64,000 nucleotides of DNA, taken from Streptomyces sp. NBC_00250 (GTDB taxonomy: Bacteria; Actinomycetota; Actinomycetes; Streptomycetales; Streptomycetaceae). This document shows, one piece after another, positions 8,394 through 16,968 of the stretch. Where the stretch lies: NCBI RefSeq assembly GCF_036192275.1, contig NZ_CP108088.1, forward strand, positions 7,612,001-7,676,000. Reading direction: 5' to 3'. A model generated the notes under the pieces. That model was given only the letters and a program-made list of their open reading frames with translations, was not told the origin of the DNA and searched no databases. Both the position numbers and the translations under genes were made by a program. Position 1 is the stretch's first letter, and the number at the start of each line of letters is the position of its first letter.

Positions 8394-8399
8394 CGGAAT

Positions 8400-8972
8400 G
8401 TGTCGGACCTCGATCAGCTCACGCAGTCGCTCGCCCGGAACCTGAAGCGCTGGCGCAAGGAGCGGGGACTCACCCTGGACGCCCTCGCCGCACGGGCGGG
8501 CGTCAGTCGCGGCATGATCATCCAGATCGAGCAGGCCCGGACGAACCCGAGCGTCGGCACCACGGTCAAGCTCGCCGACGCCCTCGGCGTCTCCATCACC
8601 ACCCTGCTCGACTACGAGCAAGGCCCCCAGGTCCGGATCGTCCCGCAGGACCAGGCCGTCCGCATGTGGTCCACCTCCACCGGCAGCCACACCACGCTCC
8701 TCGTCGGCACCGAGGCCCGCGGCCCCCTGGAGTTGTGGTCCTGGACGCTCATGCCGGGCGACGGCAGCGCCTCCGACCCCCACCCCGACGGAACGGTCGA
8801 GCTGCTCAACGTCACGGCCGGAGTCCTCACCCTGGTCGTCGACGGCGAGGAGCACACCCTGCCGGCCGGCACCTCCGCCGTCTTCGAGGCCAACACGGCG
8901 CACGAGTACCGCAACGACGGCGACGAGCCCGCCGCGATGACGATGGCCGTCTCCATCCCGCCCGTACGCTGA
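8400..8972 (+). CDS. XRE-family regulator with C-terminal cupin domain
   Basis: About 190 residues. An N-terminal HTH_3 domain is clear: LKRWRKERGLTLDALAARAGVSRGMIIQIEQARTNPSVGTTVKLADALG. A cupin_2 beta barrel follows, with DPHPDGTVELLNVTAG and TAHEYRNDGDEP providing the conserved His/Glu region. Such proteins usually regulate an adjacent exporter or catabolic gene in response to a small ligand, here most likely the divergent DMT exporter. GTG at 8400 is preferred; TTG at 8367 would add 11 residues. Its last 16 nt, including the stop, recur 67 nt downstream. Confidence 0.88.
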   Translation: MSDLDQLTQSLARNLKRWRKERGLTLDALAARAGVSRGMIIQIEQARTNPSVGTTVKLADALGVSITTLLDYEQGPQVRIVPQDQAVRMWSTSTGSHTTLLVGTEARGPLELWSWTLMPGDGSASDPHPDGTVELLNVTAGVLTLVVDGEEHTLPAGTSAVFEANTAHEYRNDGDEPAAMTMAVSIPPVR

Positions 8973-9039
8973 CGACGGCCGCCTGCGTCCCGTCCGTACG
9001 CCGACGCCCTGCCCGTACCGCTGCCCGCCCGTACGCTGA
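8957..9039. repeat. Exact 16-nt repeat including a stop codon, with a degenerate middle copy
   Basis: cccgcccgtacgctga at 8957-8972, which ends the XRE-cupin gene, is repeated exactly at 9024-9039. A related cgtccgtacgccga lies between them near 8991. The arrangement suggests local duplication of the gene's 3' end. Confidence 0.65.
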
Positions 9040-9070
9040 GACGATCGGCCGCGCACCGAGCGGTGGTTGT

Positions 9071-9076
9071 TAGCGT
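9071..9076 (+). promoter_or_regulatory. -10 hexamer TAGCGT, leaderless promoter
   Basis: TAGCGT ends 7 nt before the ATG at 9084, the usual leaderless spacing in this window. Confidence 0.5.
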
Positions 9077-9083
9077 GAGGCGC

Positions 9084-9647
9084 ATGCGCGCACCCATCGG
9101 AGACTTCGACGACGTCCGGCCCGCCCCCGACTGCCTCGACCTGCTGACCGGCCCCGTCGCCGCGGCCGTCCGGGCCTGGACCGGGCCCGTACCGGCCGAT
9201 CAGCTGCTGTACGTGGACACCGACCCGGCCATCGCCGACACCGCCGTCTTCGTGGAGCACTACGGGCCCGCGCTGCTCGACGACTCCGCCAACTGCGTGG
9301 TCGTCGCGGGCAAGCGCGGCGAGACGACGACCCTGGCCGCGTGCGTGGTGAAGTCGGCGACCAGGGTCGACGTCAACGGGGTCGTACGCAAGCACCTCGG
9401 TGCCCGGAAGGCCTCGTTCGCGCCGATGGACACCGCGACCGGCGAGACCGGCATGGAGTACGGCGGCATCACCCCCATCGGCCTCCCGGCCGACTGGCCC
9501 CTGCTCGTGGACGCCGCCGTGGTCGACACCGCGTGGGTCCTGGTCGGCAGCGGCCGCAGGCGCGGCAAGCTGATCCTGCCGGGGAAGGCCTTCGCCCAAC
9601 TGCCGGGGGCGGTCGTCCTGGAGGGGCTCGGCGTCCCGGTCGGCTGA
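9084..9647 (+). CDS. YbaK/EbsC-type aminoacyl-tRNA deacylase
   Basis: A 187-residue protein of the YbaK/prolyl-tRNA editing superfamily, free-standing domains that hydrolyse misacylated tRNA. DSANCVVVAGKRG carries the conserved strand and VKSATRVDVNGVVRKHLGARKASF includes the catalytic-region Lys and the typical VN..v.k.l..rk.sf pattern. GYGG-like TGMEYGGITPIGLP matches the family's GG.xPxG loop. ATG at 9084 is chosen over the upstream ATG at 9063 because the -10 hexamer lies between them. The stop codon lies inside a terminator shared with the convergent gene. Confidence 0.85.
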   Translation: MRAPIGDFDDVRPAPDCLDLLTGPVAAAVRAWTGPVPADQLLYVDTDPAIADTAVFVEHYGPALLDDSANCVVVAGKRGETTTLAACVVKSATRVDVNGVVRKHLGARKASFAPMDTATGETGMEYGGITPIGLPADWPLLVDAAVVDTAWVLVGSGRRRGKLILPGKAFAQLPGAVVLEGLGVPVG

Positions 9648-9669
9648 GGATCCCGCGAGGGCCTCAGCC
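9642..9669. terminator. Bidirectional terminator containing both stop codons
   Basis: ggctgagg (9642-9649) pairs with cctcagcc (9662-9669). The TGA of the YbaK gene and the TGA of the convergent CoA-binding gene are each part of one arm. Confidence 0.55.
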
Positions 9670-10104
9670 CAGGCGCGGGATCTCGATCGCGGGGCAGCGG
9701 TCCATGACCATGTCCAGGCCCGCCGCGCGCGTACGGGCGAAGGCGGACTCGTCGATGACGTCCAGCTGGAACCAGACCGCCTTCGCGCCGATCGCGACCG
9801 CCTCGTCGGCGATCCCGCCCGCCTGCTCGCCGTTGACGAACACGTCGACGACGTCGACCGGGAAGGGGATGTCGGCGAGGGACGCGTAGCCCTGCTCGCC
9901 GTGCACGGTCTCCGCCTTCGGGTGGACCGGGACGATCCGCTTCCCGAAGCGCTGGAGGACGGCCGCCACTCCGTACGCGGCCCGTGCCTGGTTCGTGGAC
10001 AGGCCGACCACCGCCCAGGTGTCGCCCGTGGACGTGAGGATCCGCCGTACCGTCTCCTCCGCGGAGTAGCCGGTCGGTTCGGCGGTCGTGGTCTCGACGC
10101 TCAT
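9664..10104 (-). CDS. CoA-binding domain protein
   Basis: The 146-residue single-domain protein belongs to the CoA-binding_2 family (YccU-like), with a Rossmann fold related to succinyl-CoA synthetase alpha. WAVVGLSTNQARAAYGVAAVLQRFGKRIVPVHP is the nucleotide-binding start and AIGAKAVWFQLDVIDE is the second conserved motif. The conserved Pro and Gly near ADIPFPVDVVDVFVN also fit. Its physiological role is unknown; metabolite binding in the cytosol is all that can be said. It is separated from the upstream-reading esterase gene by a hairpin. Confidence 0.82.
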   Translation of the reverse strand: MSVETTTAEPTGYSAEETVRRILTSTGDTWAVVGLSTNQARAAYGVAAVLQRFGKRIVPVHPKAETVHGEQGYASLADIPFPVDVVDVFVNGEQAGGIADEAVAIGAKAVWFQLDVIDESAFARTRAAGLDMVMDRCPAIEIPRLG

Positions 10105-10127
10105 CGCGCTCGCTGCCTCTCTTCGAT

Positions 10128-10156
10128 GTGGCCCGTCATCCTCGTCAACGGGCCAC
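10128..10156 (-). terminator. Hairpin between esterase and CoA-binding genes
   Basis: gtggcccgt (10128-10136) pairs perfectly with acgggccac (10148-10156), 28 nt beyond the esterase stop on the minus strand. Confidence 0.6.
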
Positions 10157-10183
10157 CACCTGACCTGATTCCCGCCGGCGGCC

Positions 10184-11665
10184 TCAGACGTCCCAGGCGC
10201 GCCGTTCGGCCTCCCGCGGCGCCTCGATCAGGGACGGGACACCCGGGCCGAAGGTCATCACCGGACGGGCCGGGTCCCAGGTCCGCCAGCCCGGGTCGCC
10301 CGTCGCGGCGAAGGACACCCAGGCCGCGTGCATCGCCGCCGCCAGGTCGCCGGGCGCGTCCGAACCCGTCAGGGCGCGCGTCTCCGGCAGGTCCAGCGTG
10401 TCGAAGACGAAGCCGAGTTCCAGCGCGTGACAGGCACCGAGGCCGAGTACGGGGGAGCGCCAGCCGAACTCGTACATGTACGTTCCCGCCCGCGCGCCGG
10501 AGCGCAGCCGGGCGTCCGCGAGGGTGTTCAGCGGGATCCGCAGCAGCTTGTCCGTGGCGAGCGCGCCCAGGATCTCGCCCGGCTTCTCCTGCGGGCGGCC
10601 CGCGCGGTACACCCGGGCCGCCCGGGCCGGCACCTTCGCCTTCCACAGCAGGAGCCGCTGGACCAGGGGACCCACCCTGTCCGTGACCCCGCTCGGCACG
10701 AACCACAGCCGGTACTCCTCCGTGGTCGTGCCCATCAGCAGGTCCACCTCGGCCGAGGCGCCGTCCGCGAGCGCCTGCGCCGGATCGCGCGGCACCACCT
10801 CGCCGTCGACGACGATCTGGAAGGAGTGCCCGCCGGTCAGCGGCGAGCCCTTGCCGGTCACCTCCGTCTGCGCCCCGAGCAGCTCTTCCCTGTCCACGCG
10901 CGCGAAGGCCTCCGCCGTGGCCGGCACCTCGAGCCGGGCGGCCACCGCTTCGGTGGCCCGGCGGGCCTTGTCGAGGGGCTGCGCGATCGGAGCCCCGCTC
11001 TGCACCACCGCCCGCCGGAACAGCCCCTTCGCCGGCGGCGAGGCGAGCAGCGCGGCGATCGAGATCGCACCCGCCGACTCGCCGAACACCGTCACCCGCT
11101 CCGGGTCCCCGCCGAACTCCGCGACGGTGTCCCGCACCCAGGTCAGCGCTGCGATCTGGTCGCGCAGGCCGAGGTTGCCGGGAGCGTCGGGGAAGACCCC
11201 GAAACCCTCGATTCCCAGCCTGTAGTTGACCGAGACGAGGACGACCCCGTCCCGCGCGAAGGCGGTGCCGTCGTAGACGGGGACCGCCGAGGAGCCGTGG
11301 ATCAGCGAACCACCGTGGATCCAGACCATCACCGGGCGTCCGCCGTCCTCAGCGGACTCCGGTCCGTCCCCCCACGGCGCCCACACGTTCAGGTTGAGGC
11401 AGTCGTCGCCCGCGACGTCCGGGTCGGGGAGCAGGGCGTCGAGCGGCGGGGCGTACGGGCGCTTCGGCGCCGTCGGACCGAAGGCCGTGGCCTCCCGGAC
11501 CCCGTCCCAGGGCTCGACCGGTTCCGGCGCGCGGAACCGCAGCGGGCCCACCGGGGCCTGTGCGTAGGGCACCCCCAGGAAGGCGGCCACGCCGTCCTCC
11601 AGACGGCCCCGCAGCGCTCCGTACCGCGTGCGGACCTCAGGTCCCCGCTCCGTCATCGATGCCAC
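10184..11665 (-). CDS. Type-B carboxylesterase (para-nitrobenzyl esterase family)
   Basis: The 493-residue alpha/beta hydrolase has the full type-B layout. GTRYGALRGRL-like beta strands open the protein, VMVWIHGGSLIHGS is the oxyanion loop, DDCLNLNVWAP is the family's EDCLYLN-like motif, and FGESAGAISIAALL holds the nucleophile Ser. The catalytic His is in GACHALELGFVFD. No signal peptide is seen, so the enzyme is probably cytosolic. The substrate is unknown. GTG at 11665 and ATG at 11656 are both reasonable starts; GGAGGAAGG ends at 11666, so the ATG has the better spacing. Confidence 0.88.
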   Translation of the reverse strand: MASMTERGPEVRTRYGALRGRLEDGVAAFLGVPYAQAPVGPLRFRAPEPVEPWDGVREATAFGPTAPKRPYAPPLDALLPDPDVAGDDCLNLNVWAPWGDGPESAEDGGRPVMVWIHGGSLIHGSSAVPVYDGTAFARDGVVLVSVNYRLGIEGFGVFPDAPGNLGLRDQIAALTWVRDTVAEFGGDPERVTVFGESAGAISIAALLASPPAKGLFRRAVVQSGAPIAQPLDKARRATEAVAARLEVPATAEAFARVDREELLGAQTEVTGKGSPLTGGHSFQIVVDGEVVPRDPAQALADGASAEVDLLMGTTTEEYRLWFVPSGVTDRVGPLVQRLLLWKAKVPARAARVYRAGRPQEKPGEILGALATDKLLRIPLNTLADARLRSGARAGTYMYEFGWRSPVLGLGACHALELGFVFDTLDLPETRALTGSDAPGDLAAAMHAAWVSFAATGDPGWRTWDPARPVMTFGPGVPSLIEAPREAERRAWDV

Positions 11666-11705
11666 CCTTCCTCCGACTGCCGGTCATGCAGGTCTACGGA
11701 TACGG

Positions 11706-13217
11706 CTACGGCCGTGGCCGCGTCCACGCCTGCGACTGCGCCACGAGCGCGCGCTTCAGGACCTTGCCGGTCGGGCCCAGCGGCAGCTCCTCGACGAACC
11801 GCACGATCCGGGGGTACTTGTGGCGGCCGAGGCGCTCGCGCGACCAGTCGACGAGCTCCTCCTCGGCGAGCGGCGCCGCGCCCTTCCGGCGTACGACGAC
11901 CGCGCACACCTCCTCGCCCTTCGCCTCGTCGGGGACCCCGATCACCGCGACCTCCGAGACCGAGGGGTGGCGCACGAGCACCTCCTCGACCTCGCGCGGG
12001 TAGATGTTGAAGCCGCCCCGGATGACCAGGTCCTTCTTCCGGTCCACGATCCGCAGGAAACCGTCCTCGTCCCGTACGCCCAGGTCACCCGTGCGGAACC
12101 AGCCGTCGACGACCGCCGCCGCCGTCGCCCCCGGATCGTCGAGGTAGCCGGCGAACACGTTGTGCCCGCGCACCACGACCTCCCCGGTCTCCCCGTCCGC
12201 GAGCAGCAGGATCCCGGCGTCCACGGCCGCGTCCGCGATGCCCACCTCGACACCCCAGACCGGGTGCCCGACCGTGCCGGGCCGACGGCCGATGTGCGGC
12301 TGGTTGAAGGTCGCGACCGGTGAGGTCTCCGTCAGGCCGTACCCCTCCAGGACCTGCGTGCGGAAGGTCTCCTCGAAGCGCTCCAGGACGGCGACCGGAA
12401 GCGCCGCGCCGCCCGACACGGCGGTCCGCAGGGCCTCCGGCCGTGCGTCGGACCCGGCCGCCGCCTCCACCAGGGCGTGGTACATCGTCGGTACGCCCAT
12501 GAAGACCGTCACACCTTCGTCGGCGAGCACCCGCAGGGCGGCCGGACCGCTGAACCGGGGCATCAGCACGAGCGTCGCGCCCTGCCGGAGCGTCCCGTTC
12601 ATCGCGCAGGTCTGGCCGTAGCTGTGGAAGAGCGGCAGACAGCCGAGGACCACGTCGCCCGCGCCGAGACCGAGCAGGTCCTGCGAGGTCACCGACGCGT
12701 TCATGACGATGTTGAGATGGGTGAGCAGGGCCCCCTTCGGCCGGCCCGTCGTCCCGCTCGTATAGAGGATCACCGCCGTGTCCGAGGGCTCGGCCGGCTC
12801 GGCGGCGGCCAGCGGCTCCGCCGCCGAGGGCGCCCCCTGGAAGGCGCGCACCCCGGCCGCGCGCGCCGCCTCGTCGGCGACCGCCCACAGCGGACCGCCG
12901 CTCACGATGCCCACGGCGCCGCTGTGCTCCAGGACGTACCGCACCTCGTCGGCGACGAGCAGGGCGTGCACCGGGACGACCGTCGCGCCGGCCGCGAGCG
13001 CCCCGTAGTACACCCGGAGGAACTCGATGGTGTTCGGCAGCAGCACGGCGATCCGGTCGCCCGGCTTCACCCCGGCCTCGCGCAGCCCGGCGGCGCAGCG
13101 CAGCGCCTCCGTCCACAGCTCCCCGTAGGTGAGCCGGGCCGCGCCCTCCACGACCGCGATCCGGTCGGGGAAGTGGCGGGCGGACTCGCCGAGGACGCCG
13201 GCGACGCTCAGTGACAT
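11706..13217 (-). CDS. Long-chain-fatty-acid--CoA ligase / AMP-dependent synthetase
   Basis: A 503-residue adenylate-forming enzyme that activates a carboxylic acid with ATP and loads it on CoA. The P-loop TAVILYTSGTTGRPKGALLTH, the A5 motif VLEGYGLTETSPVATFN, the A7-A8 hinge WFRTGDLGVRDEDGFLRIVDRKKD and the catalytic lysine in GPTGKVLKR are all present. I start it at ATG 13217 (MSLSVAGVLGESARHF), since sequence further upstream in this frame is antisense of the next gene. It is divergent from a PucR-type regulator, which may control it. The acyl substrate (aromatic or fatty acid) is not evident. Confidence 0.9.
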   Translation of the reverse strand: MSLSVAGVLGESARHFPDRIAVVEGAARLTYGELWTEALRCAAGLREAGVKPGDRIAVLLPNTIEFLRVYYGALAAGATVVPVHALLVADEVRYVLEHSGAVGIVSGGPLWAVADEAARAAGVRAFQGAPSAAEPLAAAEPAEPSDTAVILYTSGTTGRPKGALLTHLNIVMNASVTSQDLLGLGAGDVVLGCLPLFHSYGQTCAMNGTLRQGATLVLMPRFSGPAALRVLADEGVTVFMGVPTMYHALVEAAAGSDARPEALRTAVSGGAALPVAVLERFEETFRTQVLEGYGLTETSPVATFNQPHIGRRPGTVGHPVWGVEVGIADAAVDAGILLLADGETGEVVVRGHNVFAGYLDDPGATAAAVVDGWFRTGDLGVRDEDGFLRIVDRKKDLVIRGGFNIYPREVEEVLVRHPSVSEVAVIGVPDEAKGEEVCAVVVRRKGAAPLAEEELVDWSRERLGRHKYPRIVRFVEELPLGPTGKVLKRALVAQSQAWTRPRP

Positions 13218-13390
13218 GGCACGCTCCAGGTACGCGGAGTCAACAGCTCTGTTGACGATCGGTGACACGGCCCAGAATCCGCCGCGACCCCGCCCGGACG
13301 CCATGTGCAGGTGCCCACCATGTGGGCCGGCGAGCTGGGCAGTGGCCCCGCCGTCGCGCCCGACCCGTGGCATTCGCCAAATTGCGGAGC

Positions 13391-13396
13391 TACCGT
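13391..13396 (+). promoter_or_regulatory. -10 hexamer TACCGT, leaderless promoter
   Basis: TACCGT ends 7 nt before the ATG at 13404 of the PucR-type regulator. Confidence 0.45.
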
Positions 13397-13403
13397 GCGA
13401 GCC

Positions 13404-14855
13404 ATGACGCACAGCTCGGCCGCACCCGGCGAGCCCCCGGGGGCACACTCCGGCGGAAGCCGCACCTCCCAGGGCCGCGCGGGCGGCTCCGGCGGGCCCC
13501 GCACCCCGCTGGGTTCCACCGGCGGCTCCGGCGGAGCCCACACTCCGCTGAGCGGTTCCGGCGGCACCGGTGGCTCCGGCGCGCTGCGCCGCGCCCTCGC
13601 CACGACGATGCTCGCCGACGTCGACCGGCTCACAGACCGTGCCGTCGACGACATCCGCGCCCACTCCGGTACGTACGCGTCCGGCGCGCCCGTCACCCGT
13701 GAGGACCTCTGGGAGATCTGCCGCGACAACCTGCTGCGCGCCCTGGAGGACTTCGGCGGCCTCGCCCCGACCGGCGGCGACTTCGAGTGGGCGGCCCGCG
13801 AGACCGGCCGCCGCCGCGCCGAACAGGGGGTGCCCCTGGACACCGTGCTCCAGGCCTACCGGCGCGGCGGCCGGGTCCTCTGGCAGGTCATGGCCGAGTA
13901 CCTCAGGGTCCGGGCCGGGCGCGAATCCGACAGCCGGGACATCGAGCTCGACATGGCGAGCGGCGTCTGGGAGACCATCGACCGCTTCTCGGTCGCGATG
14001 GCCGACGCGTACCGGATCGCCCAGCTGGAACTCCAGAGCCGCCAGGACACCCGGCGCGTCGCCCTCTTCGAGGCGCTGCTCGACGGCCGCGCCGACGACC
14101 CCGCCGTCGCCTCGGCCGCCGCGGCCGCGCTCGGCGTCCCTCCGGTCGACCGGTACGTCGTCGTGGTCGCCGCCCAGGACCCCGCCGCCCCGCCGCACCC
14201 CTCGCCGGTCCTGGAGGCCCAGGGCATGTGGTCGTACTGGCGGCCCCGCTCCGGCCGGTACGCCGGCATCGTCCGGCTGCCCCGCCGCGACGCGCCCCCC
14301 GGGCGGACTCCCTCGGCCCGTCCGGGCGGCGGAGCCGACCCCGCCACGCGCGCGCTGCTCGCGGCACTGCGCGAGCGGACCGGGGCCACCGCCGGGGTCT
14401 CGCCGGAGTTCGAGCGCCTCTCCCAGGCGGGGCGCGCCCTGCGGCTCGCCGAGCAGACCCTCCGTACCCTCCCCGCCGGCAGCGGCGAGGTCGGCGTCTT
14501 CGACGACCGGCTCGCCCAGGTGCTGCTCAGCGGGCGCACCGACATCGCCGAGCGCATCGTGACCGTCCACCTCGGCCCGGTCCTCGCCACCGGCGGCGAA
14601 CGCGCCGCGCTCCTCACCACCCTCCGTGCCTGGCTCGACCACGGCTGCTCGGCCTCCCGGGCAGCCGACCAGCTCTACTGCCACCGCAACACCGTCCTCA
14701 ACCGCATCGGCCGCATCTCCGAGCTCACCGGCCGCTCCAGCGAGTCGGGCGAGGCCCGCCTCGGCTGGGCCCTGGCCCTGCGCGCCCTGCCGTACGCCGG
14801 GCTCGCCACCCCGCCCGAACCGGCCGCCGGGGAGCGCGAGGCCGACAGGAGCTAG
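13404..14855 (+). CDS. PucR/CdaR-family transcriptional regulator
   Basis: A 483-residue regulator. The first 60 residues are low complexity (Gly/Ser/Thr/Pro with repeated GGSGG motifs) and probably disordered. The middle is a sensor region of the kind seen in CdaR-like proteins, and the C-terminus carries the PucR HTH_30 domain: WLDHGCSASRAADQLYCHRNTVLNRIGRISELTGRS. The ATG at 13404 fits a leaderless start. Divergence from an acyl-CoA ligase suggests regulation of that gene by an organic acid or its CoA ester, which is inference from position only. Confidence 0.87.
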   Translation: MTHSSAAPGEPPGAHSGGSRTSQGRAGGSGGPRTPLGSTGGSGGAHTPLSGSGGTGGSGALRRALATTMLADVDRLTDRAVDDIRAHSGTYASGAPVTREDLWEICRDNLLRALEDFGGLAPTGGDFEWAARETGRRRAEQGVPLDTVLQAYRRGGRVLWQVMAEYLRVRAGRESDSRDIELDMASGVWETIDRFSVAMADAYRIAQLELQSRQDTRRVALFEALLDGRADDPAVASAAAAALGVPPVDRYVVVVAAQDPAAPPHPSPVLEAQGMWSYWRPRSGRYAGIVRLPRRDAPPGRTPSARPGGGADPATRALLAALRERTGATAGVSPEFERLSQAGRALRLAEQTLRTLPAGSGEVGVFDDRLAQVLLSGRTDIAERIVTVHLGPVLATGGERAALLTTLRAWLDHGCSASRAADQLYCHRNTVLNRIGRISELTGRSSESGEARLGWALALRALPYAGLATPPEPAAGEREADRS

Positions 14856-14896
14856 GGGTCTCGTCGGCCGCCGGAGTGGCACGGGCCCACGGAACG

Positions 14897-14902
14897 TAGG
14901 CT
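14897..14902 (+). promoter_or_regulatory. -10 hexamer TAGGCT, leaderless promoter
   Basis: TAGGCT ends 6 nt before the ATG at 14909 of the YigZ-family gene. Confidence 0.5.
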
Positions 14903-14908
14903 GGGCGG

Positions 14909-15535
14909 ATGCAGGAGCAGTACCGCACGCCGGCCCACGAGGGCGTGCACGAGACCGAGATCAACCGCTCGCGCTTCCTCTGCGCGCTCGCACCCGTCGC
15001 CGACGAGCGGGAGGCGCAGGAGTTCGTCGCGCGCATCCGCAAGGAGCACCCGACCGCCAGCCACAACTGCTTCGCCTACGTCCTCGGAGCCGACGCGTCC
15101 GTGCAGAAGGCGAGTGACGACGGAGAGCCCGGCGGCACGGCCGGCGTCCCGATGCTGCAGATGCTCCTGCGCCGCGAGATGCGGTACGTCGTCGCCGTCG
15201 TGACCCGCTACTACGGCGGTGTGAAGCTCGGCGCGGGCGGCCTCATCCGCGCGTACGGCGGGGTGGTCGGCGAGGCCCTCGACGCGCTCGGCACGGTGAC
15301 CCGGCAGCGCTTCCGGCTGGCCACCGTCACCGTCGACCACCAGCGGGCCGGCAAGCTGGAGAACGACCTGCGGGCGACCGGGCGCGCCGTCCGTGACGTG
15401 CGGTACACCGACGCCGTCACGATCGAGATCGGCCTCCCGGACTCGGACGTCCCCGCCTTCCGCGCCTGGCTCGCGGACGCCACGGCGGGCACGGCCTCGT
15501 TCGAACTCGGCGGCGAGGCGTACGGGGACGCCTGA
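14909..15535 (+). CDS. YigZ/IMPACT-family protein (UPF0029)
   Basis: 208 residues, the full length for bacterial YigZ. The N-terminal IMPACT domain shows EINRSRFLCALAPV, IRKEHPTASHNCFAYVLG and SDDGEPGGTAGVPMLQML, then VVTRYYGGVKLGAGGLIRAYGG, all family hallmarks. The C-terminal DUF1949 ferredoxin-like domain follows. The biochemical role is unresolved; the eukaryotic relative IMPACT affects translational control by binding GCN1. A 14-nt tandem repeat begins four bases after the stop. Confidence 0.9.
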   Translation: MQEQYRTPAHEGVHETEINRSRFLCALAPVADEREAQEFVARIRKEHPTASHNCFAYVLGADASVQKASDDGEPGGTAGVPMLQMLLRREMRYVVAVVTRYYGGVKLGAGGLIRAYGGVVGEALDALGTVTRQRFRLATVTVDHQRAGKLENDLRATGRAVRDVRYTDAVTIEIGLPDSDVPAFRAWLADATAGTASFELGGEAYGDA

Positions 15536-15538
15536 GGC

Positions 15539-15586
15539 GTGACGCTTGAACTGTGACGCTGAACTGTGACGCTTGAACTGTGACGG
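15539..15586. repeat. 14-nt tandem repeat after the yigZ-like gene
   Basis: gtgacgcttgaact occurs at 15539-15552, 15553-15565 (one base shorter) and 15566-15579, followed by a partial fourth copy gtgacgg. It starts four bases past the stop codon. It has no hairpin symmetry. Confidence 0.85.
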
Positions 15587-15789
15587 TCGAGGCCTGATCG
15601 GCGCCCTCCGACGGCGAAGCGCGTACGGCCCCCGCCTCCCGTCCCGTACCGCCCGGCCTCCCTCCCGTACCCCCCCGGCCTCCCGTCCCGTACGGCCCCG
15701 ACCACACCCCCCGGCGGGATAGCGTGGTGGGCGCACACGTACGGGAACCAGCGGCGAGGAGCGGCGCACATGCGGGGTGGGACGGCATC

Positions 15790-16968
15790 GTGAGGCTCCT
15801 GCACACCTCGGACTGGCACCTGGGCCGGTCCTTCCACCGCGTCGGTCTCCTCGAAGCCCAGACCGCCTTCCTCGACCACCTCGTCGCGACCGTCCACGCG
15901 CACCGGGTGGACGCCGTCCTCGTCGCCGGTGACGTCTACGACCGGGCCGTGCCCCCGCTCCCCGCCGTCGAGCTGTTCGACACCGCCCTGCACCGCCTCG
16001 CCGAGGCCGGGGTGCCCACGATCATGATCTCCGGCAACCACGACTCGGCCCGACGCCTCGGCGTCGGCGCCGGACTCATGGAGCGTGCCGGTATCCATCT
16101 CCGTACCGACCCGGCCGGAATCGGCACCCCCGTCGTCCTCACCGACGCCCACGGCGACATCGCCCTGTACGGCCTGCCCTACCTCGAACCGGCCCTCGTC
16201 CGGGAACAGCTCGGCGCCGAGAAGGCCGGGCACGAGGCCGTGCTCGCCGCCGCGATGGACCGGGTCCGCGCCGACCTCGCCGGACGCCCCGCCGGAACCC
16301 GTTCCGTGGTCCTCGCCCACGCCTTCGTCGCCGGCGGCGCGCCCAGCGACAGCGAGCGGGACATCACCGTCGGCGGCGTCGCCGCCGTCCCCACCGGGAT
16401 CTTCGACGGCGTCGACTACGTGGCCCTCGGGCACCTGCACGGCAGCCAGACCCTCACCCCCCGGGTGCGTTACTCCGGCTCCCCCCTCGCCTACTCCTTC
16501 TCCGAGGCCGACCACCGCAAGACGATGTGGCTCGTCGAGCTGGGCCCCACCGGCCCCGACGGGGCGATCACCGGCGCCGAACGGCTCGACTGCCCCGTCC
16601 CGCGCCCCCTCGGCCGGATCCGGGGGCGGCTCGACGACCTCCTCGCCGACCCCGCGCTCACCCCCCACGAGCAGTCCTGGGTCGAGGCCACGCTCACCGA
16701 CCCCGTGCGCCCCGCCGAGCCCATGGCCCGGCTCACCGAACGCTTCCCGCACACCCTGAGCCTGGTCTTCGACCCCGAGCGCACCGGGGACGACCCCGGC
16801 GCCTCCTACGCCCAGCGGCTCCGGGACCGCACCGACCAGCAGATCGCGGAGGACTTCGTGGCCCATGTGCGCGCCGGCGCGGCCCTCGACGGGGCCGAGC
16901 GGACGGTCCTGTACGGCGCCTTCGACGACGTACGGGTCGACACCGCCGAGCGCGAGGTGGGCCGGTGA
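15790..16968 (+). CDS. sbcD: Exonuclease SbcCD subunit D (Mre11-type nuclease)
   Basis: A 392-residue metallophosphoesterase nuclease that works with SbcC in opening and trimming hairpins and protein-blocked DNA ends. The metal-binding motifs are complete and ordered: TSDWHLG, AGDVYDRA, SGNHDSARRLG, VLAHAFVAGG and ALGHLHGSQ. I chose GTG at 15790 (MRLLHTSDWHLG) because the nuclease motif begins a few residues later; upstream codons in frame lack family similarity. The stop overlaps the sbcC start by 4 nt (GTGA), so the two subunits are translationally coupled. Confidence 0.95.
   Translation: MRLLHTSDWHLGRSFHRVGLLEAQTAFLDHLVATVHAHRVDAVLVAGDVYDRAVPPLPAVELFDTALHRLAEAGVPTIMISGNHDSARRLGVGAGLMERAGIHLRTDPAGIGTPVVLTDAHGDIALYGLPYLEPALVREQLGAEKAGHEAVLAAAMDRVRADLAGRPAGTRSVVLAHAFVAGGAPSDSERDITVGGVAAVPTGIFDGVDYVALGHLHGSQTLTPRVRYSGSPLAYSFSEADHRKTMWLVELGPTGPDGAITGAERLDCPVPRPLGRIRGRLDDLLADPALTPHEQSWVEATLTDPVRPAEPMARLTERFPHTLSLVFDPERTGDDPGASYAQRLRDRTDQQIAEDFVAHVRAGAALDGAERTVLYGAFDDVRVDTAEREVGR

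Noticed and set aside
13218..14882. N-terminal extension of the acyl-CoA ligase frame
   Set aside because: The 555 extra codons are antisense to the PucR-type gene; the ligase domain starts cleanly at 13217.
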